Of a DNA stretch of 64,000 bases, positions 29,877-39,162 are shown one piece after another. The position numbers were made by a program, and so were the translations under genes. Below the pieces are notes generated by a model that saw nothing but the letters and a program-made list of their open reading frames with translations, made no database searches and was not told the DNA's origin. Origin of the DNA: Agrobacterium vitis. Lineage in GTDB: Bacteria > Pseudomonadota > Alphaproteobacteria > Rhizobiales > Rhizobiaceae. Positions within the stretch are counted from its first letter, which is position 1. The number at the start of each line of letters is the position of its first letter. The stretch covers positions 2,772,501-2,836,500 of the forward strand of contig NZ_AP023272.1 in the NCBI RefSeq assembly GCF_013426735.1. The letters run 5' to 3'.

Positions 29877-30509
29877 TCAAGAAGGCGTTACCCCTTCAAT
29901 TTCGGAGCGCGTCGTCAGGATCTTGTCGATCAGACCCCAATCCTTGGCTTCCGTGGATTCCATGAAGTGGTCGCGGTCAAGCGTGTGCTCGACTTCTTCC
30001 AGCGTGCGGCCAGTGTGCTTGACATAAACCTCGTTCAAGCGACGCTTCATCTTAATGATGTCGCGGGCATGACGCTCGATATCGGAAGCCTGACCCTGGA
30101 AACCGCCGGACGGCTGATGCACCATGATGCGAGCGTTGGGGGTCGCAAAGCGCATGCCCTTTTCGCCGGCAGCCAGCAGCAGCGACCCCATCGAGGCGGC
30201 CTGGCCGACGCAGAGCGTCGAGACGGCCGGACGGATGAACTGCATCGTATCGTAGATCGCCATGCCGGCCGTCACGACACCGCCGGGAGAATTGATGTAG
30301 ATCGCGATTTCCTTCTTCGGATTTTCCGCTTCCAGAAACAGCAGCTGGGCGCAGACAAGCGACGCCATATGATCCTCGACCGGTCCGGTCAGGAAAATGA
30401 TGCGCTCCTTCAACAGACGCGAGTAGATGTCGTAGGACCGTTCGCCGCGATTGGTCTGCTCCACAACCATAGGCACCAGAGCCATGGCGGTATCAACTGG
30501 ATTTCTCAT
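29877..30509 (-). CDS. clpP: ATP-dependent Clp protease proteolytic subunit ClpP
   Basis: A 210-residue serine protease. The catalytic triad is visible: Ser in [14 protein letters not shown], His in MVHQPSGG and Asp in LDRDHFM. It forms the barrel that ClpX or ClpA caps. ATG 30509 (MRNPVDTAM) has AAAGGA six bases upstream; a TTG five codons further up is less likely. Confidence 0.97.
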   Translation of the reverse strand: MRNPVDTAMALVPMVVEQTNRGERSYDIYSRLLKERIIFLTGPVEDHMASLVCAQLLFLEAENPKKEIAIYINSPGGVVTAGMAIYDTMQFIRPAVSTLCVGQAASMGSLLLAAGEKGMRFATPNARIMVHQPSGGFQGQASDIERHARDIIKMKRRLNEVYVKHTGRTLEEVEHTLDRDHFMESTEAKDWGLIDKILTTRSEIEGVTPS

Positions 30510-30596
30510 GTCCGTCCTTTTCAACCCATTCCCGAAGCCTGTCAGGCCCGATGCCGATCCGGGCTGAGGGAATCAATTCAAATGCTGTCAATCCCT

Positions 30597-30626
30597 ACAT
30601 AGAGTGTTCGCCCCCAACACTTCAAG
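30597..30626 (-). promoter_or_regulatory. Candidate clpP promoter
   Basis: On the minus strand CTTGAA and CTATGT are separated by 18 bases. This fits the main sigma factor pattern of alphaproteobacteria and, by its -35, could also serve a heat-shock sigma factor. The leader would be about 80 bases. Confidence 0.45.
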
Positions 30627-30878
30627 ACGCGAGCACACGATATCCTTAATCGCTTGCATGGATTGGTTCTCGCATTCTCGCTGTTTTACCGAAAGCGGCC
30701 CGTGGGCGGTGGCTTGCCCGGCCAAGCCATACACAGAAAATCGACAACATGGTGAATAGGGCGTGATAGGTCCAATCGGAATTTGCAACCAAAAGAAAAA
30801 ATCGATTATGATCGCCGAGAGACCATCCCGGCTTTCGTTCGGAAGCATAAAACCAGAGAGTGACGAGGGCCGACCGCC

Positions 30879-32141
30879 TTGCTCGACATCAAGACAGCTT
30901 TTTTGATGTGGGGGACCCAGGCAATCACGCTGGCGGTCCTGCTGATCACCATATGGCTGCGCGCCCCACGGCATCGCTCTTATGGTTACATGGCCATCGG
31001 GTTTGCCTGTCACGGCATTGGCGCAATGCTGATCGCGCTTCGCAACGACCTGCCGCTGCCACTGGCAATTTACGGCGGCAATGCCATCGTGCTGTGCGGC
31101 TTCTGTTTCTGGATCTGCGCGCTACGGCTGTTTGACGGGCGCAAGCCCGGCTGGTGGATCGCGGCACCGCTGCTGCTCTGGGGCCTCGTCCTGATCCATC
31201 CGGTCATACGGGATACCTACGCCTATCGTCTGGCGACCCATCAATTTGCCAGCATGCTTTGTTTCGTGATGCTCGCGGTCACGGCCATGACGTCGCGCAT
31301 GACAGCACGGAAATATCGTCGGATGCTTGCGGCCTTGTGGACCCTGCAAGCGCTGTCATGTGCGGTGATCGGTTCCGCTAGCCTGATCGGCAGGCCGGAA
31401 GGACCGCACGAGGTTGCCCTCAGCGATTATATCGGCCTGTTCGTCATTGTCTGCCTGGTATCGGCCATGGTGCTTCTGGCCCGAATCGTCATGGACCGGA
31501 ACGAACGGGAACTGAAGCAATTGTCGCGCACCGATCCCCTCACAGGTATATTGAACCGGCGTGGTCTGATCGAGACCTTAGGCGAGCTGAAACATACTGT
31601 CGCCAGAGACCGGCTTCTGGCACTTCTGGTGTTCGATCTCGATTATTTCAAACATATCAATGATACATTCGGCCATCAGGCGGGCGATACGGTTTTGTCA
31701 AGCTTCGCGCAGATGACAGGTGACGCGCTTGGCAATGACGCGATTTTCGCCCGCTCCGGCGGCGAGGAATTCTGCGCCGTCATGCCTGTTGCGGACCTGC
31801 GCCAAGCTGCTGGCGTTGCCGAGCGGATCCGCTACATGATTGCTTCAACACCGATCACCACCGAACAGGGCGTTGTCAGGCTGACCACAAGCATTGGCCT
31901 CTCAGCGGCCACTGTCGAGGCCTTTGACTTCGATACAGCGATGCGTCAGGCCGATCACGGCCTCTATACGGCCAAAGCAGATGGCCGTAACAGAACTGCC
32001 GTGGCACGCGGGGAAACCGTTTTTTGCCTGACGCCCAACGAGGAACGCGGCACACCGGCGGCAATCGACAATGAAGCAGACCGTCAGGTCGCAGCCCTGC
32101 GCCGTCTCAGCCAGCGTTCGACACAGCAACATCTCGAGTGA
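30879..32141 (+). CDS. Membrane-anchored diguanylate cyclase (GGDEF domain)
   Basis: A protein of up to 420 residues. About six N-terminal helices (residues 8-205) form the sensor part and a GGDEF domain follows from about residue 220: RTDPLTGILNRRG, the DLDYFKHINDTFGHQAGD metal/substrate site, and the signature SGGEEF. It makes cyclic di-GMP. No RxxD inhibitory site directly before the signature was seen. The first possible start is TTG 30879 behind GAGGG; ATG 30906 is an alternative. Its stop overlaps the next gene by four bases (GTGA). Confidence 0.85.
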   Translation: MLDIKTAFLMWGTQAITLAVLLITIWLRAPRHRSYGYMAIGFACHGIGAMLIALRNDLPLPLAIYGGNAIVLCGFCFWICALRLFDGRKPGWWIAAPLLLWGLVLIHPVIRDTYAYRLATHQFASMLCFVMLAVTAMTSRMTARKYRRMLAALWTLQALSCAVIGSASLIGRPEGPHEVALSDYIGLFVIVCLVSAMVLLARIVMDRNERELKQLSRTDPLTGILNRRGLIETLGELKHTVARDRLLALLVFDLDYFKHINDTFGHQAGDTVLSSFAQMTGDALGNDAIFARSGGEEFCAVMPVADLRQAAGVAERIRYMIASTPITTEQGVVRLTTSIGLSAATVEAFDFDTAMRQADHGLYTAKADGRNRTAVARGETVFCLTPNEERGTPAAIDNEADRQVAALRRLSQRSTQQHLE

Positions 32142-33430
32142 GGAGGCTCTTTCAGCCTCATCAAGAAAGCATCCACGAACCGATCATGCCGCATTCCTCG
32201 TTTTTCTCCGTCGATCCCCACCAGAGATCGGTCAGTCTCAACGCTGGTCATCCCGGTTTTTTCGAAGCCCCGAATGCGGTCTATGCCATGCTGCATGCGC
32301 AGGCGCCGACATTTTACTGGCGTGAGCAGCAGCAATGGTTTTTCACGGGTTACGATTTGGTCAATGGTTTGCTGCGCGACAAGCGGTTCGGTCGGCAGAT
32401 CCTGCAGATCGCCAGCCGTGAAGAGCTGGGCTGGCCGGAGCCTGCCGCCCATACGAGAGCCTTCGATGCTGCCGAGGCATGGTCACTGCTGGAATTGGAG
32501 CCACCGGAACATACGCGGCTGCGCACGCTGGTTAACCGCGCGTTCGTGTCCCGCCATGTCGAGAAAATGACGCCGGATATTCTCGCGCTCGCCAACAGGT
32601 TGATCGATGATTTCGAAGCGCAAGGCAAAACGGAATTGCTGTCTTCCTTCGCCGAAATCATTCCGGTGACGATGATTGCCCGGATGATCGGCATTCCCGA
32701 CGAGATGGGGCCGCAATTGCTGGCCTGGAGCCATGATTATGTCGGCATGTATGTGTTCAACCGTACCCGCGCCCATGAGGATGCCGCCGAGCGCGCGGCC
32801 CGGGAGTTTTCCGATTATCTGCGCGGTGTCATTGCCGAGCGCCGCAGCGAGCCGCGTGACGATCTGCTCAGCCACATGATCCATACTGAGCATAAGGGCC
32901 AGTATCTCACCGATGACGAGCTGATCTCAACGACCGTGGTCCTGCTCAATGCCGGGCATGAAGCAACCGTCCACCAGATCGGCAATGCGGTGCGGATCAT
33001 TCTCGAAAGCGGGCTGGACCCAACAGGATTGTTTGGCGATACAGCCGCCACCGAGCGGACGGTCGAGGAATGTCTGCGGATCTGCGCGCCGGTGCATATT
33101 TTCCAGCGCTATTGCCTGGAGCCCTGCGAGATCGATGGTGTCTCCTTCAGCCAAGGCGACAAGATTGGCCTGATCCTGGCCGCGGCCAATCTCGACCCAC
33201 GTAAATTTCCAGATCCTCTGACCTTCAAGCCGCAACGCAATGACGGTGCCAATCTTTCTTTCGGCGCTGGCATTCATTTCTGCATCGGTGCGCCGCTCGC
33301 CCGGCTGGAACTGTCACTGGTGCTGCCGGTTCTATTCCAGCGTCTGCCGGGTCTGGCGCTGGCAGGCACCCCAAAAGTCAAGGATCTCTATCATTTCCAC
33401 GGGTTGGAAAAGCTCGATCTCGTCTGGTAA
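32138..33430 (+). CDS. Cytochrome P450
   Basis: A soluble bacterial P450 of about 430 residues. The I-helix oxygen motif is LLNAGHEATV, the ExxR is ECLR, and the haem-cysteine loop is LSFGAGIHFCIGAPLAR. The substrate is unknown, and no ferredoxin or reductase gene lies nearby. GTG 32138 gives a GTGA overlap with the diguanylate cyclase; ATG 32186 would remove 16 residues and is equally possible, as neither has a good ribosome site. Confidence 0.88.
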   Translation: MRRLFQPHQESIHEPIMPHSSFFSVDPHQRSVSLNAGHPGFFEAPNAVYAMLHAQAPTFYWREQQQWFFTGYDLVNGLLRDKRFGRQILQIASREELGWPEPAAHTRAFDAAEAWSLLELEPPEHTRLRTLVNRAFVSRHVEKMTPDILALANRLIDDFEAQGKTELLSSFAEIIPVTMIARMIGIPDEMGPQLLAWSHDYVGMYVFNRTRAHEDAAERAAREFSDYLRGVIAERRSEPRDDLLSHMIHTEHKGQYLTDDELISTTVVLLNAGHEATVHQIGNAVRIILESGLDPTGLFGDTAATERTVEECLRICAPVHIFQRYCLEPCEIDGVSFSQGDKIGLILAAANLDPRKFPDPLTFKPQRNDGANLSFGAGIHFCIGAPLARLELSLVLPVLFQRLPGLALAGTPKVKDLYHFHGLEKLDLVW

Positions 33431-33441
33431 CGGCAGCCGCC

Positions 33442-33786
33442 TCAAAACCGAACGACGTAATCCTTCGTCGTGGTTTCCACCACTTCCCAAAGTCCCGTGA
33501 AGCCGGGCCGCAGAATCATCCTGTCGCCCTTGCGCAGATGCATTGGCTCACCACCGTCTTCCGTGATGATGGAATAGCCTTCCAAAACGGAAAAATATTC
33601 CCATTCGTCGTAGACGATTCGCCACGTGCCGGGTGTGGATTGCCAGACCCCGGCATAGAGCCCTTGACCGGGCTCATCGATACTCCAGGTCAGGAAGCGC
33701 GGATCTCCGGCGATCAGCCTGTCTGGGGCGGGAGCGCCCTCTTCCGGCTGAACGGCGGGTAAATCAAAGCGAAGCGATGTCATCAT
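33442..33786 (-). CDS. Cupin-domain protein (DUF861-like)
   Basis: A 114-residue single-cupin protein. The core WRIVYDEWEYFSVLEGYSII and the segment LRKGDRMILRPGFTGLWEV match the EutQ/DUF861-like cupins. Function is unknown; related proteins are putative isomerases or binding proteins. It converges with the P450 gene, 11 bases apart. ATG 33786 is favoured over one six codons upstream. Confidence 0.75.
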   Translation of the reverse strand: MMTSLRFDLPAVQPEEGAPAPDRLIAGDPRFLTWSIDEPGQGLYAGVWQSTPGTWRIVYDEWEYFSVLEGYSIITEDGGEPMHLRKGDRMILRPGFTGLWEVVETTTKDYVVRF

Positions 33787-33925
33787 GATCTCTGTCTCGC
33801 ACATCCATTAAATGGGGTTCATCAATGCCATCGATTGTCGGCAATGCTGATTTGATTGGAGAATAGACTTGGCAGCGCCAAATGTCTCCACCAAGGCAGC
33901 GACTTCCGCATCTGTACGGCAGCAA

Positions 33926-33975
33926 GCTGCATGATTTTCTTTTTTAGCCGTAACTCGTTTAAAGAATCATGCAGC
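33926..33975. repeat. Long-loop inverted repeat upstream of the metallophosphoesterase gene
   Basis: Perfect 11-base arms GCTGCATGATT and AATCATGCAGC are separated by 28 bases. The gap 33787-34174 around it holds no other convincing gene. It may be a dispersed repeat or a regulatory site for the plus-strand gene. Confidence 0.5.
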
Positions 33976-34174
33976 AGCATCACTGATCCAGATCGGCGTT
34001 TGCGCCGTTGTAGCCGATGAACTCTTGTCTAACGCACGTGTGCGAACAACATTCAAGGCCTTGACCAAATCAAGTCGCTACATGCTGCGACATCCGACCT
34101 CGACAATGAAGAAGCCGGAAAAACAGCACGGAACAGGTCGCGTGGCCCGTCTACACCCCGAAAGAATACAATTG

Positions 34175-35305
34175 ATGTTTCATCTCATTTTTGGACTTCC
34201 CTGGCTGATCGTCGTCATCCGTTTTATCCAGCCTTTGCCCTGGATCTGGTCGGCGAAGGTGGCGCTGGCAGTTCTTCTGTTGATCGCCTCGCAATATCAT
34301 TTCTTCAGCCGCCTTTCGTCCGGTTCGGTGTTTTCGCCTGAATTCCCGCGCCCGCTGATTATCGCGTTCAATCTCCTGTTTGGCGCAATCGTCCTGCTCG
34401 CCGTGTTCCAGATCGTGCTGGATGTTATTTCCCTTGTGATCATGCTGTTCAGGGGCAATTTCCCGTCCATTCCGGCCAGTCTGCGGTATGCCCTTGGAGG
34501 CGTAGCGCTGTGCCTTTCCGCATACGCGGTCAGCCAGGCAATCCGGGTGCCGCCGTTAAAGGACATCGAAATTCCAATTACAGGACTACCACCGGCATTT
34601 GACGGCTACCGCATCGTGCAACTGACCGACCTCCACATCAGCCGCCTGTTCCCTGCCCGCTGGACCGAGGAAGTCGTATCGAAAACCAACGGGCTCGATG
34701 CCGACCTTATCGTCATTACTGGAGACTTTATCGACGGTGACGTTGCCAGCCGGCAGGATGATGTCGCACCGCTTGCAAAGTTGCGGGCGCGCGACGGCGT
34801 CTACGCCATTCCTGGCAACCACGAATACTTCTTCAATTTCCAGGGCTGGATGGCCCATCTCGCGACCTTGAAGATGAACATGCTCTCGAACGCCCATGCT
34901 GTAATCACAAAAGGCGATGCAAAAATCGCCTTGGCAGGCGTGACGGATCGCTCTGCCGCCGCGCACGGAGCACCAGCCCCAGACCTCGTAGCGGCACTCC
35001 AGGGAGCACCTGCAGATGCGCCAATCATTCTCCTCGACCATCAGCCGATGTCGGCAGCCAAGGCGGCGGCATCAGGGGTTGCGCTTCAACTGTCGGGTCA
35101 TACGCATGGTGGCATGGTTCTGGGCCTTGACCGGCTAGTCGCCCGGGCCAATAACGGCTTTGTTTCGGGCCGCTATATCATCGGCGGCATGACGCTCTAT
35201 GTGAACAATGGCACGGCACTCTGGCCCGGCTTTGCACTTCGGCTCGGCGTGCCGTCAGAACTGACCAGGATTACCCTGAGAGCGAAGACGCCTGGCGGGA
35301 TCTAG
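34175..35305 (+). CDS. Membrane-bound metallophosphoesterase (YkuE-like)
   Basis: A 376-residue protein from ATG 34175. Four hydrophobic helices fill residues 1-150, then a calcineurin-like phosphoesterase domain with all metal motifs: LTDLHIS, TGDFIDGD, GNHEYFF and SGHTHGG. The active site faces away from, or lies at, the membrane; the substrate is unknown (pyrophosphate-linked lipids and nucleotides are known for relatives). The frame is open 50 codons upstream to a TTG. Its TAG stop lies at the edge of a 40-bp palindrome. Confidence 0.83.
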   Translation: MFHLIFGLPWLIVVIRFIQPLPWIWSAKVALAVLLLIASQYHFFSRLSSGSVFSPEFPRPLIIAFNLLFGAIVLLAVFQIVLDVISLVIMLFRGNFPSIPASLRYALGGVALCLSAYAVSQAIRVPPLKDIEIPITGLPPAFDGYRIVQLTDLHISRLFPARWTEEVVSKTNGLDADLIVITGDFIDGDVASRQDDVAPLAKLRARDGVYAIPGNHEYFFNFQGWMAHLATLKMNMLSNAHAVITKGDAKIALAGVTDRSAAAHGAPAPDLVAALQGAPADAPIILLDHQPMSAAKAAASGVALQLSGHTHGGMVLGLDRLVARANNGFVSGRYIIGGMTLYVNNGTALWPGFALRLGVPSELTRITLRAKTPGGI

Positions 35306-35343
35306 AGCATTTCAGCGTTTCCATGGAAACGCTGAAATGCTCT
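35304..35343. repeat. Perfect 40-bp palindrome at the end of the metallophosphoesterase gene
   Basis: The two 20-base halves are exact reverse complements, centred on CCATGG between 35323 and 35324. Outer ends AGAGCAT/ATGCTCT are shared with the repeat at 63025-63063. It overlaps the TAG stop of the gene on its left and lies in the convergent gap before metY, so it could end transcription from both sides. Confidence 0.9.
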
Positions 35344-35370
35344 GAAAGCACCCATCGTCAGCAAGCCCCA

Positions 35371-36654
35371 TCAGAGTTTTGACAAGGCCTGGTGAAGATC
35401 CGCGATGATATCGTCCGGGTCCTCGATGCCGATGGACAGACGCACGACCTCCGGCCCGGCGCCTGCCGCTACCTGCTGCTCCGGGGTCAATTGGGCATGG
35501 GTGGTCGAGGCAGGATGAATGACCAGCGAGCGGGTATCGCCGATATTGGCAAGATGGGAAAACAGCTGCAATCCTTCCACCAGCGTCTTGCCCGCCTCAT
35601 AGCCGCCTTTCAGCCCGAAGGTGAAAACGGCGCCAGCGCCTCTCGGCGCGTAGCGCTGTTGCAGCGCATGGTTCGGATCGTCAGGCAGGCCCGCATAATG
35701 CACCCAGGAGACTTTGGCATGGGCCTTCAGCCAGTGGGCAACCTTCAAAGCGTTGTCGCAGTGACGCTGCATGCGCAGCGGCAGGGTTTCGATGCCGGTC
35801 AGGATGAGGAAGGCATTCATCGGCGCAATCGCCGGTCCGAGGTCACGCAGACCGAGCACCCGGCAGGCAATGGCAAATGCCATATTGCCGAAGGCGTCAT
35901 GCAGAACCACATCGCCATATTCGCTGCGCGGCTGCGACAGGCTCGGAAACTTGTCCGATTGCGACCAGTCGAACGTGCCGCCATCGACGATCACGCCGCC
36001 CATGGAATTGCCATGGCCGCCGAGAAATTTGGTGGCGGAATGCACGACGATATCGGCACCGTATTCCAGAGGCCGGACCAGATAAGGGCTGGCCATGGTA
36101 TTATCGACGATCAGCGGTAGGCCGTGGCGTCGTGCAACATCGGCAATCGCGGCAATATCGACGAATGTACCACCGGGATTGGCAAGGCTTTCGATGAAGA
36201 TCGCCTTGGTTCGCTCGTCGATCTGCGCCTCAAAGCTTGCGGGATTGTCGGTATCGGCCCAGCGCACCTGCCAGCCGAAATTCTGGAAGGCGTGACCGAA
36301 CTGGTTGATCGATCCGCCATAGAGCTTTTTGGCGGCAACAAAATTATCGCCTGGCTGCATCAGAGTATGAAAGACCAGCATCTGCGCGGCATGTCCCGAT
36401 GCCACCGCCAATGCCGCCGTGCCACCTTCCAGAGCAGCGACCCGCTCTTCCAGCACGCCCTGGGTCGGGTTCATGATCCTTGTATAGATATTGCCGAATT
36501 GCTTGAGGCCAAACAAGGCGGCGGCGTGATCGGTATTTTCAAACACAAAGGCCGTCGTCTGGTAGATCGGCGTCGTACGTGCGCCGGTCGCCGGGTCCGG
36601 CTGCGCACCGGCATGTACGGCCAGCGTCGCAAAGCCCGGATTGTTGTTTGCCAT
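35371..36654 (-). CDS. metY: O-acetylhomoserine sulfhydrylase / Cys-Met metabolism PLP enzyme
   Basis: A 427-residue PLP enzyme of the Cys/Met metabolism family. The cofactor lysine is in [13 protein letters not shown], and EYGADIVV and [24 protein letters not shown] are characteristic of O-acetylhomoserine sulfhydrylases. It makes homocysteine (or methionine from methanethiol). ATG 36654 has a strong CAGGGAGGA site. No SAM riboswitch could be recognised in the 139 bases upstream. Confidence 0.9.
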   Translation of the reverse strand: MANNNPGFATLAVHAGAQPDPATGARTTPIYQTTAFVFENTDHAAALFGLKQFGNIYTRIMNPTQGVLEERVAALEGGTAALAVASGHAAQMLVFHTLMQPGDNFVAAKKLYGGSINQFGHAFQNFGWQVRWADTDNPASFEAQIDERTKAIFIESLANPGGTFVDIAAIADVARRHGLPLIVDNTMASPYLVRPLEYGADIVVHSATKFLGGHGNSMGGVIVDGGTFDWSQSDKFPSLSQPRSEYGDVVLHDAFGNMAFAIACRVLGLRDLGPAIAPMNAFLILTGIETLPLRMQRHCDNALKVAHWLKAHAKVSWVHYAGLPDDPNHALQQRYAPRGAGAVFTFGLKGGYEAGKTLVEGLQLFSHLANIGDTRSLVIHPASTTHAQLTPEQQVAAGAGPEVVRLSIGIEDPDDIIADLHQALSKL

Positions 36655-36793
36655 GGTTATCCTCCCTGAAATAGTGCGGCAGAGCATTACACCGATGCCG
36701 ATGAAACGCTACCTCATGCCCTGTTTGAACGTCCTGGCTTTTTTGGAAAATTGGACAATCGTTTGATGCCTATAGATTTCTTATCCGATCAGC

Positions 36794-37246
36794 CTAATGC
36801 CTGTCCGGCTCCAGTGTCCCTTGAAAAATTCTGGGATATTCGATGGCCGGGCAGCGGTTCATCACCACCTTGATCCCGGCGGCCTCGGCGCGTGCGGCGG
36901 CCTGATCGTCGCGCACGCCAAGCTGAGCCCAGATCACCTTCGGTAAATGCTTGAGTCCCAAGGCTTCATCCACCACTGCGGGCAGATATTCGGAGGCGCG
37001 GAACACATCGATCATATCGACTGGCTCGGGAATGTCCGCAAGCGACGCAAAAACAGTCTGCCCCAGAATGTCCTTTCCCGCCTGCCCCGGATTGACCGGA
37101 ATAACGCGGTAGCCATGGTTCAGCAGGAAATGCATGACCCCATGGCTTGGCCGCGCCGGATTGGGCGAAGCCCCGGTCAGAGCAATGATCTTGACCGTTT
37201 CCAGAATGGTCCTGAGATAATCGCTCTCATAAACGTCATGCTGCAT
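36794..37246 (-). CDS. CoA-binding domain protein (YccU-like), copy 1
   Basis: A 150-residue Rossmann-fold protein of the CoA-binding/YccU family, with KIIALTGASPNPARPSHGV and the second half KVIWAQLGVRDDQAAARAEAAG. Function is unknown. It lies upstream of metY on the same strand with 139 bases between. A paralogue is encoded at 37897-38361. Confidence 0.87.
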   Translation of the reverse strand: MQHDVYESDYLRTILETVKIIALTGASPNPARPSHGVMHFLLNHGYRVIPVNPGQAGKDILGQTVFASLADIPEPVDMIDVFRASEYLPAVVDEALGLKHLPKVIWAQLGVRDDQAAARAEAAGIKVVMNRCPAIEYPRIFQGTLEPDRH

Positions 37247-37358
37247 GTCATTCTCCCCAAGGCGCTACTGCATGAGTAGCTCCTGTGATCCTTTGGAACT
37301 GCGCCCTGTCTTGATCGTAAGCGAAAGCGCCCCAGTTAAGAAGAGGATATACAGCACG

Positions 37359-37425
37359 TCACCCGAAAGTGTGCGGCGGTTTTGAGAAAAAGACATGCGA
37401 AAACAAAAACCTATAACGTGCCGGG
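37359..37425 (-). repeat. Dispersed rhizobial repeat, type B, copy 1
   Basis: Contains GAAAGTGTGCGGCGGTTTTG followed by AAAGACATGCG and an A-rich tail. The arrangement AAAGTG-GCGGTTTTG-GACATGC is shared with 38407-38481. It is upstream of the first CoA-binding gene. Confidence 0.65.
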
Positions 37426-37488
37426 TGAATCCGGAATCACGCGACATGCTATAGGCATTGGCAAATGCTTTTTGATGGAGATATTCCA

Positions 37489-37833
37489 ATGACCCCAATG
37501 ATACGGTTAAGCTTTTTCGTTGCCATTTCTTTATGGGGTAGCAGTGCGCTGGCGATTGAGCGTTACAACTCGACCACGCTTGCCTGCGAAAATGTTCGGC
37601 AAATCCTGCGAGACCAGGGGGCTGCCGTTCTACGCTATCCCTCGAAGCGGGTGCCGGGCATGGCGCTTTACGATCGCTACGTTCGCAACACCAATTCCTG
37701 TTCGCCAGGCGAGTATGCCGAACGCGCCACAGTACCGACACGCGACAACCCTGCCTGCCCGGTGCTGAACTGCAAACCGGTGGAAAACCTGCAGGACGGC
37801 TTTATCCGCTTCGTTCCGCATTACTCCCTCTGA
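37489..37833 (+). CDS. Small secreted protein of unknown function
   Basis: A 114-residue protein with an N-terminal signal peptide (MTPMIRLSFFVAISLWGSSALA, predicted cut after ALA) and four to five cysteines in the mature part, suggesting disulphides in the periplasm. No domain is recognised. ATG 37489 has GGAG nine bases upstream; an ATG eight codons earlier is possible. It lies alone between two CoA-binding genes of the opposite strand. Confidence 0.7.
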   Translation: MTPMIRLSFFVAISLWGSSALAIERYNSTTLACENVRQILRDQGAAVLRYPSKRVPGMALYDRYVRNTNSCSPGEYAERATVPTRDNPACPVLNCKPVENLQDGFIRFVPHYSL

Positions 37834-37852
37834 GCGACAAGCAGGACCGCGA

Positions 37853-37878
37853 ATAACCGCGCAAGGCAACGCGGTTAT
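37853..37878. terminator. Hairpin between convergent genes
   Basis: Perfect 9-base arms ATAACCGCG/CGCGGTTAT with an 8-base loop, 20 bases after the secreted-protein gene and 19 before the end of the second CoA-binding gene. No T-run follows, so it is a terminator candidate only. Confidence 0.5.
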
Positions 37879-37896
37879 CGCTGGTATAGCTTGGTA

Positions 37897-38361
37897 TCAG
37901 GCGGCGGTGGGGGAGCGATGGGCAATATGACTGGCTTGGTAGACCAGCGGATATTCCGCGACCAGTGCTCGGTTCATCACGACTTCAATGCCTGCCGCCT
38001 CGGCTTTTGCCGCAGCTTCATCGTCGCGCACACCCAATTGACCCCAAATCGCTTTTGGTCGTCTCTCCAGCGCCAGGGCTTCATCCACCACCTCACTGAG
38101 GGATTCCGAGCGACGAAACACGTCGATGAGATCGATCGGCACCCCTATATCGGCAAGGCGTGCATGCACAGGGCGACCAAGAATCGTAGTGTCAGCAAGC
38201 GCCGGATTAACAGGAAAGACCTGATAGCCCTTGCCGAGCAGAAAACCGAGCACCCAATGGCTAGGCCGGTCATCGCGTGCGGACGCTCCAACCAGCGCGA
38301 CGGTGTGGGTGCGCGCCAGAATCTTGCAGAGATAGTCATCGGAATAATGGTCGTGGTTCAT
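37897..38361 (-). CDS. CoA-binding domain protein (YccU-like), copy 2
   Basis: A 154-residue paralogue of the protein at 36794-37246, with TVALVGASARDDRPSHWV and KAIWGQLGVRDDEAAAKAEAAG in the same order. The shared architecture and opposite flanks of one small gene suggest a local duplication followed by divergence. Confidence 0.86.
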   Translation of the reverse strand: MNHDHYSDDYLCKILARTHTVALVGASARDDRPSHWVLGFLLGKGYQVFPVNPALADTTILGRPVHARLADIGVPIDLIDVFRRSESLSEVVDEALALERRPKAIWGQLGVRDDEAAAKAEAAGIEVVMNRALVAEYPLVYQASHIAHRSPTAA

Positions 38362-38406
38362 GGCTTATCCTTCCCGGCTTGGCAGCCGTTTCTCCAGACA
38401 ATCCGT

Positions 38407-38481
38407 CCCTAAAACCTGTCGCTTAAAAGTGGGCAGCGGTTTTGCGATGACGACATGCAGCAAAAAAAATTCAAAGCATGA
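38407..38481 (-). repeat. Dispersed rhizobial repeat, type B, copy 2
   Basis: Contains AAAAGTGGGCAGCGGTTTTG and GACGACATGCAGC with an A-run, like the element at 37359. It is upstream of the second CoA-binding gene. Confidence 0.65.
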
Positions 38482-38519
38482 AAAGCTACCCTGAAGATAT
38501 GCTTTGCTCTCGTGCTGTC

Positions 38520-38571
38520 GTTTGTCTTTTCAGGAAAACCGGGCTCCACTCTTCCTAAGGCAAACTCTAGG
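38520..38571 (+). repeat. Dispersed ~50 bp repeat, copy 2
   Basis: Begins GTTTGTCTTTTCAGGAAAA and ends GGCAAACTCTAGG, as in the copies at 28159, 49497 and 58145. It stands 39 bases after the type B element. Confidence 0.8.
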
Positions 38572-38844
38572 TCCCGGCCGCAGGATAGCAAATTTGGCTT
38601 AACTGTTTGCAAAGACGTAAAGTCCCGCAATGACACATTACGCACTCCCATTCGCGCCATCATTTCCCGATTAAGTAACCTTTCTTTGCACAACCACCCC
38701 TCTGCCGACCCAGAATCGGAAACGCCGAATACAACCCTTGAGATAAAGACGCACCAATACTCCCTCCATCTCCAGAGGAGACAGTGAAGCGGTCGTCATG
38801 TTATCGCTATCATTAGTATGCTCTTTTTAAGGGAGTTTTCAAGC

Positions 38845-38868
38845 TTGATGTGATAACCATCACATCAA
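38845..38868. promoter_or_regulatory. Perfect CRP-type palindrome
   Basis: The core TGTGA-N6-TCACA (38849-38864) extends to 10-base perfect arms TTGATGTGAT/ATCACATCAA around AACC. This is the consensus of CRP/FNR-family operators. No gene begins close by on either strand, so the target is unknown. Confidence 0.6.
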
Positions 38869-39162
38869 TGAAGTCTAATGCCTTTATGTTCACTTAATAT
38901 TCTTTTTTTGTTCACGTGCATTTTAGCACTCTCAAACATTGAATTCCCTAATGATTACAAGTAGTTTTAGGCAAAAATTATTTCACTTATAATGCCGTTA
39001 GACGCACTAGAATTTAAATCGATTTGATTGCCGATCAACCCACTTGCGTAAGCCTGCGTTAACGCAATAGCCTCGGGTTACGCATGTCAGAGTTAAGTTC
39101 ATACTACTCTTGATTGAACATTAATCATCTAGAAACAAGGGGAAACAACAGAGTGGTTTGTC

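Noticed and set aside
30588..31013. 141-codon minus-strand frame upstream of clpP
   Set aside because: It runs through the clpP promoter and the start of the diguanylate cyclase gene, and has no recognisable protein content.
36655..36793. SAM riboswitch upstream of metY
   Set aside because: SAM-II elements are frequent before methionine genes in this group, so I looked for the pseudoknot signature, but could not find it.
37281..37310. Further EcfG-type promoter (GGAAC at 37293)
   Set aside because: The bases 16-17 downstream read GTAA rather than CGTT, and the next gene start is too far.
38409..38693. 94-codon minus-strand frame
   Set aside because: It consists almost wholly of two dispersed repeats (38407-38481 and 38520-38571) and has no independent support.
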